Shown here in pieces: positions 1 through 10,308 of a stretch of DNA of 64,000 nucleotides. The notes under the pieces are model-generated. The model saw nothing but the letters and a program-made list of their open reading frames with translations. It searched no databases and was not told the DNA's origin. The translations under genes were made by a program, and so were the position numbers. The stretch's first letter is position 1. Each line of letters begins with the position of its first letter. Origin of the DNA: Arsenophonus apicola (lineage in GTDB: Bacteria > Pseudomonadota > Gammaproteobacteria > Enterobacterales > Enterobacteriaceae); contig NZ_CP084222.1 in NCBI RefSeq assembly GCF_020268605.1, positions 3,038,001-3,102,000 on the forward strand, written 5' to 3'.

Positions 1-128
1 CTCGGCTGCCTCTCGCTATGCGCAGGCCATCTCGCCCGTTGACTTCTAGCGCCGTAACCGCTTACAGGCACCAATCTCTGAACAAGCTAAAATCTCTTCT
101 CTCTTCTCAAAACACCTTCGGTGTTGTC
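1..128 (-). other. 23S-5S rRNA internal spacer (operon 1, partial)
   Basis: This stretch lies downstream of the 23S gene and is the same as the 23S-5S spacer of the second operon (35784-35911). By that comparison the 5S gene of this operon starts about 50 bases beyond the left edge. A small hairpin with a TTCG tetraloop sits near 111-126. No gene is seen here. Confidence 0.85.
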
Positions 129-462
129 AGGTTAAGCCTCTCGGGTCATTAGTACTGGTTAGCTCAACGTATCGCTACGCTTACACACCCAGCCTATCTA
201 CGTCCTCGTCTCGAACACCCCTTATAGGACATTACTGTCAGGGAAGACTCATCTTGAGGCAAGTTTCCCGCTTAGATGCTTTCAGCGGTTATCTCTTCCG
301 CACTTAGCTACCAGGCGATGCCATTGGCATGACAACCTGTACACCAGTGGTGCGTCCACTCCGGTCCTCTCGTACTAGGAGCAGCCCCCCTCAATCTTCC
401 TTCGCCCACGACAGATAGGGACCGAACTGTCTCACGACGTTCTAAACCCAGCTCGCGTACCA

Positions 463-496
<34 letters not shown>

Positions 497-497
497 A

Positions 498-540
<43 letters not shown>

Positions 541-569
541 ACCGCCGTCGATATGAACTCTTGGGCGGT

Positions 570-625
<56 letters not shown>

Positions 626-746
626 AGAACCACCGGATCACTAAGACCTACTTTCGTACCTGCTCGCGCCGTCACGCTCGCAGTCAAGCTGGCTTATGCC
701 TTTGCACTAACCTCACGATGTCCGACCGTGATTAGCCAACCTTCGT

Positions 747-789
<43 letters not shown>

Positions 790-1047
790 ACCCACCAGAC
801 ACTGTCCTCAGCCCGGATTACGGGCCCAAGTTAGAACATCAAACATTAAAGGGTGGTATTTCAACGTCGGCTCCATGCGAACTGGCGTCCACACTTCAAA
901 GCCTCCCACCTATCCTACACATCAAGGCTCAATGTTCAGTGTCAAGCTATAGTAAAGGTTCACGGGGTCTTTCCGTCTTGCCGCGGGTACACTGCATCTT
1001 CACAGCGAGTTCAATTTCACTGAGTCTCGGGTGGAGACAGCCTGGCC

Positions 1048-1133
<86 letters not shown>

Positions 1134-1941
1134 TGGGGCTTCGATCAAGAGCTTCGCCTTACGGCTTACCCCATCAATTAACCTTCCAGCACCGGGCAGG
1201 CGTCACACCGTATACGTCCACTTTCGTGTTTGCACAGTGCTGTGTTTTTAATAAACAGTTGCAGCCAGCTGGTATCTGCGACTGGCTTCAGCTCCATGGG
1301 CGAACCACTTCACCTAACGCCAGCGTGCCTTCTCCCGAAGTTACGGCACCATTTTGCCTAGTTCCTTCACCCGAGTTCTCTCAAGCGCCTGAGTATTCTC
1401 TACCTAACCACCTGTGTCGGTTTGGGGTACGATTAATGGTTACCTATCGCTTAGAGGCTTTTCCTGGAAGCCGGGCATCAACTACTTCACCACCTTAGTG
1501 GCTCGTCATCACGCCTCAGTGTCTTGGTCATGCGGATTTGCCGGCATAACCCACCTACACGCTTAAACCGGGACAACCGTCGCCCGGATAGCCTAGCCTT
1601 CTCCGTCCCCTTCGCAGTCACCCTTAGTACGGGAATATTAACCCGTTTCCCATCGACTACGCTTTTCAGCCTCGCCTTAGGGTCGACTTACCCTGCCCCG
1701 ATTAACGTTGGACAGGAACCCTTGGTCTTTCGGCGAGCGGGTTTTTCACCCGCTTTATCGTTACTTATGTCAGCATTCGCACTTCTGATACCTCCAGCAG
1801 ACCTCTCAGTCCACCTTCGACGGCTTACAGAACGCTCCCCTACCCAACAACATTGCTGTCGCTGCCGCAGCTTCGGTGCATGGTTTAGCCCCGTTACATC
1901 TTCCGCGCAGGCCGACTCGACCAGTGAGCTATTACGCTTTC

Positions 1942-1973
<32 letters not shown>

Positions 1974-2020
1974 TGGCTGTCTAAGCCTTCCCACTTCGTT
2001 TCCCACTTAACCATGACTTT

Positions 2021-2053
<33 letters not shown>

Positions 2054-2474
2054 CTTCACGACGGACGTTAGCACCCGCCGTGTGTCTCCCGTGATTACAT
2101 TCTTCGGTATTCGGAGTTTGCATCGGGTTGGTAAGTCGGGATGACCCCCTAGCCGAAACAGTGCTCTACCCCCGAAGATGAGTTCACGAGGCGCTACCTA
2201 AATAGCTTTCGGGGAGAACCAGCTATCTCCCGGTTTGATTGGCCTTTCACCCCCAGCCACAAGTCATCCGCTAATTTTTCAACATTAGTCGGTTCGGTCC
2301 TCCAGTTAGTGTTACCCAACCTTCAACCTGCCCATGGCTAGATCACCGGGTTTCGGGTCTATACCCTGCAACTTGACGCCCAGTTAAGACTCGGTTTCCC
2401 TACGGCTCCCCTATGCGGTTAACCTTGCTACAGAATATAAGTCGCTGACCCATTATACAAAAGGTACGCAGTCA

Positions 2475-2659
2475 CCCCATCCTCAAATGTCCCGCTTGTC
2501 TTTGCGGCTAATCTTGTCCGCTTTTTAACTTCCGCTGCTCGTGTACTTTTAGGTACACTGCGCTGCGGCTTGAACACCGAACAACCTTGTTGGCAAAGCC
2601 TGCGCTGTTATTGTGATGGTATGCCATCACCCAACTGCCGAGGCACTTGAGTGATGGGG
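2475..2659 (-). other. 23S rRNA helix-25 intervening sequence (operon 1)
   Basis: About 184 nt replace the roughly 13-nt tip of helix 25 of E. coli 23S rRNA, between conserved GTGGGAGC and TGACTGCG. The two ends pair: CCCCATCCTCAAATG (2475-2489) against CACTTGAGTGATGGGG (2644-2659), a near-perfect stem with one bulge. Two perfect inner hairpins lie at 2541-2558 and 2613-2630. In Salmonella, Yersinia, Proteus and Providencia, insertions at this site are cut out by RNase III without religation, so the mature 23S rRNA is in two pieces. I infer the same here. Confidence 0.85.
2536..2566. repeat. Small palindromic motif inside the 23S intervening sequence
   Basis: The motif GTGTAC-TTTTAG-GTACAC followed by TGCGCTGC resembles a motif in the 16S-23S spacer (3286-3312: TGCTCACGTACTTTTGTACG then CTGCGCT). 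Both share TGCTC, a TAC/GTA palindrome around TTTT, and a TGCGCT tail. The copies in operon 2 are at 38321-38351 and 39073-39099. It may be a small dispersed repeat; only the similarity is seen. Confidence 0.4.
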
Positions 2660-3285
2660 CTCCCACTGCTTGTACGTACACGGTTTCAGGTTCTTTTTCA
2701 CTCCCCTCGCCGGGGTTCTTTTCGCCTTTCCCTCACGGTACTGGTTCACTATCGGTCAGTCAGGAGTATTTAGCCTTGGAGGATGGTCCCCCCATATTCA
2801 GACAGGATAACACGTGTCCCGCCCTACTCTTCGAGCTCACCATACTAACATCTTCGGATACGGGGCTATCACCCTTTATTGCGCGCCTTTCCAGACCCTT
2901 CTCCTGATGCTAATATCGATGCTGACTCTGGGCTGCTCCCCGTTCGCTCGCCGCTACTGGGGGAATCTCGGTTGATTTCTTTTCCTCGGGGTACTGAGAT
3001 GTTTCAGTTCCCCCGGTTCGCCTCGTTTGACTATGTATTCATCAAACGATAGTGCATTAATGCACTGGGTTTCCCCATTCGGACATCGCCGGCTATAACG
3101 CTTCATATCAGCTTACCGACGCTTTTCGCAGATTAGCACGTCCTTCATCGCCTCTGACTGCCTAGGCATCCACCGTGTACGCTTCATTCGCTTAACCTCA
3201 CAACCCGAAGGTGTCTTTATTTCACTATCATTCTGATAGGTTATGGCTGCGCGTACAGTAATTCTTTGTTGGGTAGTGCTCGCAA

Positions 3286-3312
3286 TGCTCACGTACTTTT
3301 GTACGCTGCGCT
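3286..3312. repeat. Small palindromic motif in 16S-23S spacer (operon 1)
   Basis: This motif, ACGTACTTTTGTACG with a following CTGCGCT, resembles the one in the helix-25 insertion at 2536-2566. Whether the two are related by descent or only by composition cannot be decided from the window. Confidence 0.4.
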
Positions 3313-3457
3313 TGCTGCGCGCTGGCCGCCTCGAATTCCTGACTGCTCGCTCATAACGCCTGCCTTCCTGACTGTGATGACACTTCACGTTGGAGTATTG
3401 AGAGTTCTCCACATTATTTTCTCAATAATGTGTGTTTCAATTTTTAGCTTGTTCCAG

Positions 3458-3471
3458 ATTGTTAAAGAGCA
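3458..3471 (-). promoter_or_regulatory. boxA antitermination site, 16S-23S spacer (operon 1)
   Basis: The minus strand reads TGCTCTTTAACAAT, the conserved boxA of rRNA operons. The Nus factor/S4/SuhB complex binds such sites and lets RNA polymerase pass Rho-dependent stops. It lies between tRNA-Ala and 23S. The same element sits in the leader at 5573-5586. Confidence 0.8.
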
Positions 3472-3539
3472 TTATTATTCGCAGCATACTGTTGCCAGCC
3501 TGCTCTGAATAACCTTTTATCTAGTTTTATCTTGCAATA

Positions 3540-3615
3540 TGGTGGAGCTAAGCGGGATCGAACCGCTGACCTCCTGCGTGCAAAGCAGGCGCTCTCCCAG
3601 CTGAGCTATAGCCCC
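3540..3615 (-). tRNA. tRNA-Ala (anticodon TGC)
   Basis: A 76-nt tRNA with encoded CCA, in the 16S-23S spacer. The anticodon loop reads CTTTGCACG. The T arm has the normal seven-base loop TTCGATC. It is transcribed with the rRNAs and lies 67 bp beyond tRNA-Ile. The Ile-Ala order is that of E. coli rrnD, which also neighbours yrdA and aroE. Confidence 0.97.
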
Positions 3616-3682
3616 ATTAAGATTCTCGTATCATTACTCCTTACCGCTAACTTCACCTTTGGGCAAAATCCGACAGCAATGT

Positions 3683-3759
<77 letters not shown>

Positions 3760-3825
3760 AATGATACCTTCTGCTCAATCTTCATCAGACAATCTGTGTG
3801 AACACTCACATTCCATCTATCTCGG

Positions 3826-5367
<1,542 letters not shown>

Positions 5368-5572
5368 AAAGTTTGATGCTCAAAGAATGTTTTACTGGCC
5401 GTAACGCTTCTTTTTGCCACTTTGTCGACGTTTTAACGCCTTCGCTGTGGCCCAAAATCACGTTACTGCTTATTAGTTCATATATGAATTAACTGTTTTG
5501 TCACTCTTCAAGACTTAATCTTCAAATAGTTTTTGATGATGTCTTGCGAGTGCCCACACAGATTGTCTGATT

Positions 5573-5586
5573 AATTGTTAAAGAGC
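5573..5586 (-). promoter_or_regulatory. boxA antitermination site, rRNA leader (operon 1)
   Basis: The minus strand reads GCTCTTTAACAATT in the leader between P2 and 16S, the usual place of the rrn antitermination signal. The same sequence is at 41262-41275 in operon 2. Confidence 0.8.
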
Positions 5587-5612
5587 GTGCGACCCAGGTC
5601 GCGAGGTGGCGT

Positions 5613-5640
5613 ATATTACGCTTTTCACCTGTAAAGTCAA
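5613..5640 (-). promoter_or_regulatory. rRNA promoter P2 (operon 1)
   Basis: A -35 box TTGACT (5635-5640) and a -10 box TAATAT (5613-5618) are 16 bp apart on the minus strand. This arrangement and position correspond to rrn P2 of E. coli, about 245 bp upstream of 16S. It is identical in operon 2. Confidence 0.8.
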
Positions 5641-5722
5641 GTAGTTATTTCTACTTTTCTTTACCCTAAGTCGATAAAATCCTCTTTAATTGATTCGTTC
5701 TATCCTGACTCAGTGGGGGCGC

Positions 5723-5750
5723 ATTATAGAGCGCCTAAAAATTTACTCAA
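5723..5750 (-). promoter_or_regulatory. rRNA promoter P1 (operon 1)
   Basis: A -35 box TTGAGT (5745-5750) and a perfect -10 box TATAAT (5723-5728) are 16 bp apart, followed by the GC-rich discriminator GCGCC typical of stringently controlled rrn P1 promoters. The DNA upstream (5751-5800) is very A/T-rich, as in an UP element. The two operons are nearly identical from 16S up to this -10 box and diverge just upstream of it. Confidence 0.85.
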
Positions 5751-5978
5751 CTACTTTTTGTGTTTTTTTATTTATATGAATATATTTTCGTCATAATGAA
5801 TTAAAATTCTACAAAATTAGCTCGATTTTATAGTATCCAGTCAACTCTATAATTTTAAAATGCAAAGATAAGCCTATAGGGTATTTAATTAAAAGAATTT
5901 TTAATAATATAAAATACAAATTTATCAATTCACTCTTTGATAACCAATTCAAATAATTTAATTAGGATAAACATAGCA
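5751..5978. other. A/T-rich intergenic region between rrn P1 and yrdA
   Basis: About 230 bp of A/T-rich DNA separate the divergent rrn P1 promoter from yrdA. It must hold the yrdA promoter, but no box pair stands out. An in-frame ATG at 5937 lacks a good ribosome site and was not taken as the yrdA start. Confidence 0.6.
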
Positions 5979-6509
5979 ATGATTTCTAATATAAGACCTT
6001 ATTTGCACCTAAAACCCATCATTGGCAATAATGCGTTTATCGATCCAACGGCTGTGGTTATTGGTGATGTACGCATTTCTGATGATGTAAGCGTTTGGCC
6101 ACTAACTGTCATACGTGGTGATGTCAATTACGTTTCTATTGGAGCAAGAACTAATATTCAAGATAGTTCCGTACTTCATGTTACACATAAAAATAAACTT
6201 AATCCCCAAGGGTATCCTCTTATTATTGGAGAAGATGTTACCATTGGGCATAAAGTTATGTTGCATGGATGTACTATTGGTAACCGAATTTTGGTGGGTA
6301 TGGGTTCAATTATTTTAGATGGCGCAAAGATTGAGAATAATGTCGTTATAGGCGCAGGTAGTTTAGTCACACAAGGCAAAAAATTAGAAAGTGGTTATTT
6401 ATATATAGGCAGCCCGGTAAAACAGATTAGAAAATTAACGTCTGAAGAGTTAGAAGGCTTAGTTCAGTCCGCTGCTAATTATAAAAATTGGAAAAATAAT
6501 TACTTATAA
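5979..6509 (+). CDS. yrdA: Gamma-carbonic-anhydrase-like hexapeptide protein YrdA
   Basis: A left-handed beta-helix protein of 176 aa (E. coli YrdA is 184 aa). Repeated hexapeptides run from residue 20 to 150, for example IGEDVTIGHKVMLHGCTIGN. The metal-binding histidines of the gamma-carbonic anhydrase family are present in HVTH and HKVMLHG. The fold and zinc site are family knowledge; a carbonic anhydrase activity is not proven for YrdA. I chose the ATG at 5979 because the protein then starts at ISNIRPY like its relatives and AGGAT lies upstream. It converges on aroE. E. coli has yrdB next to aroE at this place; no such gene is seen. Confidence 0.93.
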   Translation: MISNIRPYLHLKPIIGNNAFIDPTAVVIGDVRISDDVSVWPLTVIRGDVNYVSIGARTNIQDSSVLHVTHKNKLNPQGYPLIIGEDVTIGHKVMLHGCTIGNRILVGMGSIILDGAKIENNVVIGAGSLVTQGKKLESGYLYIGSPVKQIRKLTSEELEGLVQSAANYKNWKNNYL

Positions 6510-6590
6510 ATTTATTATAAGAAATGCCGTACACAATTTTACCTGACATTTTTATCGTTTTTTCGTAAAAAATATACTAACTAATTTATG

Positions 6591-7403
6591 TCACCATTTT
6601 TCTTTTAATCGCTGTAATACAGATGAAATATCAGGTAATTTACCGTGCCATAATTTAAAAGCATAAGCCGCCTGACCGACTAACATCCCAATACCATCAG
6701 CATATTTTAATATCCCATTAGTTTTTGCTAATGCTAAAAATGGTGTTTCATTTAACCGATAGAACATGTCATAACAAAAAACATTTTGCTTAAATATATT
6801 CGTTGAGATAGCAGGAACTTTCCCTGTAACACCAGAAGATGTGGCATTGATAATTAAATCATACTCGGCAGAATGAATAGATTGCAACATCAATGAATTG
6901 ATATGTCCTATAGTAGAAAATTTTTTTGCCAGTTCATCTGCTTTACTAAATGTTCGATTCGTAATCGTTATTCGACAACCATAATTTAAAATAGGCGCTA
7001 TAACACCACGTGCGGCACCACCAGCACCAATTACTAATATATGCCTCCCCTTTTCAATAAAACTCAACCGCTCAAGATCTAAAATTAAACCTATTCCATC
7101 AGTGTTATCACCTAGTAATCTATGATCATCTAACCTTTTGATAGTATTAACTGAACCACATATTTGAGCTTGTTCAGTTAATTCATCAACTTTATGGTAA
7201 GCTAACTCCTTAAAAGGTAGAGTAATATTTGCCCCCATTCCTCCTTGACCAAAAAAATCATCTAATTTTTCCTCAAATTTATTTACAGGGACTAACACTT
7301 TGCCATAATCATATTTAATACCAGTTTGCTCAGCAAATAATTTATGAATAAGTGGTGATTTACTATGTAGCACGGGATTGCCAAATACCGCAAATTCTTC
7401 CAT
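6591..7403 (-). CDS. aroE: Shikimate dehydrogenase (NADP+)
   Basis: Reduces 3-dehydroshikimate to shikimate with NADPH in the cytosolic route to chorismate and aromatic amino acids. It has 270 aa (E. coli 272). The substrate-binding SKSPLIH lies at about residues 14-20, the catalytic lysine is in NITLPFKE (about residue 65), the aspartate in NTDGIGL (about residue 102), and the nucleotide loop is GAGGAARG with NRT for NADP specificity. It follows tsaC with 5 bp between them and is probably cotranscribed with it, as in E. coli. All key residues are intact. Confidence 0.96.
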   Translation of the reverse strand: MEEFAVFGNPVLHSKSPLIHKLFAEQTGIKYDYGKVLVPVNKFEEKLDDFFGQGGMGANITLPFKELAYHKVDELTEQAQICGSVNTIKRLDDHRLLGDNTDGIGLILDLERLSFIEKGRHILVIGAGGAARGVIAPILNYGCRITITNRTFSKADELAKKFSTIGHINSLMLQSIHSAEYDLIINATSSGVTGKVPAISTNIFKQNVFCYDMFYRLNETPFLALAKTNGILKYADGIGMLVGQAAYAFKLWHGKLPDISSVLQRLKEKW

Positions 7404-7408
7404 TCACA

Positions 7409-7978
7409 TTAACCTTTTCGATATAGATGGCCTGTTATTATATCTCGAATTTCAGATGGTTTTTTACGTCCCCCAACAGAACCTTCTAAAACGGATACAT
7501 GGCCATTAAACTGGGCAATAACTTCTTCTTTTGTTCTGCATGGTGATAATCCATTTAAATTAGCGCTAGTAGAAATTAATGGTTTGCCATATAAAAAACA
7601 AAGCTTTTTAATTAACTCAAAATTTGTAATACGCACCGCTAGTGAATCAAATTTGCCTGTTAACCATTTTGGTGTGTCTTTTCTGGCAGGTACTACCCAG
7701 GTAATAGATTTAGCTCCTGTTGAAAGCATCATTTCTTTTTGTAAATTAGTTAATTTATTATCATCAATATAAGGTGTTAATTGTTCATAGTTTCCAGCTA
7801 TTAAAATTAATCCTTTTTCCCATGAACGCTGCTTTAATAATAATAACTGACGGACTACTTTCTCATTATCAGGATCACATCCGAGGCCAAAAACAGCTTC
7901 TGTCGGATATGCTATAATTTTGCCTTCATTTAACGCTACAATAATATTTCGAAACGAAGGGGATATTTCATCAAACAT
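7409..7978 (-). CDS. tsaC: Threonylcarbamoyl-AMP synthase
   Basis: Makes threonylcarbamoyl-AMP from threonine, bicarbonate and ATP, the first step of the t6A modification at position 37 of tRNAs reading ANN codons. The YrdC/Sua5 domain fills the 189 aa (E. coli 190). The N-terminal GKIIAYPTEAVFGLGCDP is the signature of the family. STSANLNG near residue 140 belongs to the ATP/threonine pocket. It lies between yrdD (23 bp upstream) and aroE (5 bp downstream) in a minus-strand cluster. Confidence 0.96.
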   Translation of the reverse strand: MFDEISPSFRNIIVALNEGKIIAYPTEAVFGLGCDPDNEKVVRQLLLLKQRSWEKGLILIAGNYEQLTPYIDDNKLTNLQKEMMLSTGAKSITWVVPARKDTPKWLTGKFDSLAVRITNFELIKKLCFLYGKPLISTSANLNGLSPCRTKEEVIAQFNGHVSVLEGSVGGRKKPSEIRDIITGHLYRKG

Positions 7979-8001
7979 GCCAATTATTCCATATATTTTT
8001 A

Positions 8002-8550
8002 TTACTGCTGTTTATTACATAATTTATTTGCACAAAATATTTTCATATCTTGTGAAACCTTTTTTTCTATTAATAATGGATACTGACAGAAAGAACATTT
8101 ACCAGAAATTGGTTTAGCGTTAACCACAAATTGACACTTAGGATAACAATTACAACCATAAAATACTTTGCCAAAACGTGACGTTCTTTGCAGTAATTCA
8201 CCACCGTGACACTGTGGACATCCCACTAACGTTTTATCGGGTTTATCAATTAACTCTGTATGTTCACATTGAGGATAATGACTGCATCCAACAAACATAC
8301 CGAAACGTCCTCGCTTCAACACCAAATTATGCCCACATTTGGGACAAAAATAATCCGATAATTCTTTAATTATTTGGCTGTCGGCTGCTTGTTTTAAAGG
8401 CCGAACATAATCACATTTAGGATAGTTAGAGCAAGCAACAAAAGGCCCATATCCCCCATTTCGAATAATAAGTTCACTATGACATTTAGGACAATACTCC
8501 TTATCTTCATGTGCCTTTTTTCCAATAAGGATTGGCTTTTGCATTCTCAT
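8002..8550 (-). CDS. yrdD: Topoisomerase-type zinc-finger protein YrdD
   Basis: A 182-aa protein made of four tandem C4 zinc fingers like those at the C-terminus of DNA topoisomerase I. CxxC pairs are visible at CPKCHSE/CSNYPKC, CPKCGHN/CSHYPQC, CPQCHGG/CNCYPKC and CSFCQYP/CANKLC. The first three repeats share the GxFGxFVxCSxYPxC pattern. The family probably binds single-stranded DNA; the actual role of YrdD is not known. It starts 10 bp after dprA; in E. coli the smg gene lies in this gap and is missing here. Confidence 0.92.
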   Translation of the reverse strand: MRMQKPILIGKKAHEDKEYCPKCHSELIIRNGGYGPFVACSNYPKCDYVRPLKQAADSQIIKELSDYFCPKCGHNLVLKRGRFGMFVGCSHYPQCEHTELIDKPDKTLVGCPQCHGGELLQRTSRFGKVFYGCNCYPKCQFVVNAKPISGKCSFCQYPLLIEKKVSQDMKIFCANKLCNKQQ

Positions 8551-8560
8551 CTCACTTTAA

Positions 8561-9634
8561 TTAGTCGACTCTAATATATCCACCAGACACAAAGATAGCT
8601 TTACCCATCAATTCAAACTCCAACAATTGAGTAGATACCTCAATAACTGATAAGCCACTTCTTTCAGCAATTAAATCTATAGGTGTTGGTTCATAATCAA
8701 TATAACTCAATATATTATTCATAGAATTATCGATCTGTAGATTATCAGATAGGATTTTATTTTCTGGTAACCATTGTAGTCCACTGTTTAAATATTCAAT
8801 AACATCTTGGGGCGAAGAGGCTAAATAAGCCCCCTGTTGAATTAACCAGTGATTACCTTCATATAAGCTATTAGCTAACGCACCAGGTAAAGCAAAAATA
8901 TCTTTACCTTGCTCCAACGCACATTTAGCCGTAATTAATGAACCACTTTTTAATCCAGCCGCAATCACAATTACTGCTTTACTTAAGCCGCTAATTATAC
9001 GATTCCGACGAGGAAAATTCTTAGCTAACGGCGGAGTATCTGGTAGATATTCTGATACTAACGCCCCTTGTTCCTTAATTTTATTCGCTAAAGCAGTATG
9101 TTGAGTTGGATATAATTTATTTAAACCACTACCTAATACAGCAACAGTTAGTCCATTATGCTCTAATGCGGTTCTATGGCTAATCCCATCAATACCTATT
9201 GCTAAGCCACTGGTAATTGTAAATTTATGCATCACCAGTTCCTGACTAAATATTTGAGCCCATTTTTCACCATAAAAATCATTATAACGACTGCCTACCA
9301 CAGCAATTTGAGCGGAATAAAGCGCTTTCTCTTTACCAGCAACGAAGAGTATAATTGGTGGCGAATATATCTGTTTTAACAAATATGGATAGTTGGGATC
9401 GGATAACGTAATGAGTTTATGCTCGCTTACATCTAGCCATTTCATTGCAGCATAAATAGCTTTTGAATTTGCATGAGTGAATTGTACACACTGATGGGGT
9501 GATAACCCACATGCTCGAAGAGAAGCAATTTTAACATTTTTTAATTCAATGAGTTTCTCTACAATTGCTGCAGCCTTAACAGCTGAAAGGTGAGAAACCA
9601 TCCTCATGCGTAGCCATATTTCCCGTGGATCCAT
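8561..9634 (-). CDS. dprA: DNA-processing protein DprA (Smf)
   Basis: Binds incoming single-stranded DNA and loads RecA during natural transformation in competent species; its job in enterics is unclear. The Rossmann-like domain (about residues 95-290) carries VGSR, the ITSGLAIGIDGISH stretch, NFPRRNRIISGLS and KSGSLITA. A C-terminal winged-helix DML1-like domain follows. I chose the ATG at 9634, after GGAAAG, because DPREIWLR then aligns with the start of E. coli Smf; an upstream TTG at 9691 would add 19 residues. The gene is intact at 357 aa (E. coli 374) and diverges from def. Confidence 0.92.
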   Translation of the reverse strand: MDPREIWLRMRMVSHLSAVKAAAIVEKLIELKNVKIASLRACGLSPHQCVQFTHANSKAIYAAMKWLDVSEHKLITLSDPNYPYLLKQIYSPPIILFVAGKEKALYSAQIAVVGSRYNDFYGEKWAQIFSQELVMHKFTITSGLAIGIDGISHRTALEHNGLTVAVLGSGLNKLYPTQHTALANKIKEQGALVSEYLPDTPPLAKNFPRRNRIISGLSKAVIVIAAGLKSGSLITAKCALEQGKDIFALPGALANSLYEGNHWLIQQGAYLASSPQDVIEYLNSGLQWLPENKILSDNLQIDNSMNNILSYIDYEPTPIDLIAERSGLSVIEVSTQLLEFELMGKAIFVSGGYIRVD

Positions 9635-9759
9635 ATACTTTCCAGACTTCATTGGCAATAAGTGTGTTTCATTTATAACCAATACTGTCAATCATAACGA
9701 GAAATGTCTAGAATAGGTATTAAATAACTTTCACTTTTTGGATATAGCTTTAAACATTT

Positions 9760-10275
9760 ATGTCAGTATTAAATATATTACATTACCCAGATGAACGTCT
9801 TCGCAAAATTGCAGAACCGGTAAAAAAAGTTGATGCAGAAATACAACGTATCGTGAATGATATGTTTGAAACGATGTATGAAGAAGAAGGTATTGGTTTA
9901 GCCGCAACGCAGGTCAATATTCATCAAAGAATTATTGTTATTGATGTTTCAGAATCTCGTAATGAAAGATTGGTACTTATAAATCCCATTATCTTAGAAA
10001 CATCTGGTGAAACGGGAATAGAAGAAGGTTGTCTTTCTGTACCGGAACAACGTGCATTCGTACCTCGTGCTGAATGGGTCAAAATTAAAGCCTTAGATGT
10101 CAATGGTAAAGAGTTCGAATTAGAAACAGATGATCTGCTTGCTATCTGTATTCAGCATGAAATAGATCATCTTAATGGCAAATTATTTATTGACTATCTT
10201 TCTGCATTAAAACGCCAACGCATTAGGCAAAAAATTGAAAAGCTTGAACGTCTAAAAGCTAAAACAAAGAAATGA
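9760..10275 (+). CDS. def: Peptide deformylase
   Basis: Removes the formyl group from the N-terminal methionine of new proteins at the ribosome exit. It has 171 aa (E. coli 169). All three motifs are present: GIGLAATQ near residue 46, EEGCLSVP near 89, whose cysteine binds the metal, and QHEIDHL near 132, the HExxH metal site. It is the first gene of def-fmt-rsmB-trkA, 33 bp ahead of fmt, and its product acts after Fmt and translation start. It is divergent from dprA, with both promoters in 125 bp. Confidence 0.97.
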   Translation: MSVLNILHYPDERLRKIAEPVKKVDAEIQRIVNDMFETMYEEEGIGLAATQVNIHQRIIVIDVSESRNERLVLINPIILETSGETGIEEGCLSVPEQRAFVPRAEWVKIKALDVNGKEFELETDDLLAICIQHEIDHLNGKLFIDYLSALKRQRIRQKIEKLERLKAKTKK

Positions 10276-10308
10276 TATTTTTCATATTTTTAATATAGGG
10301 ATCTTTAC

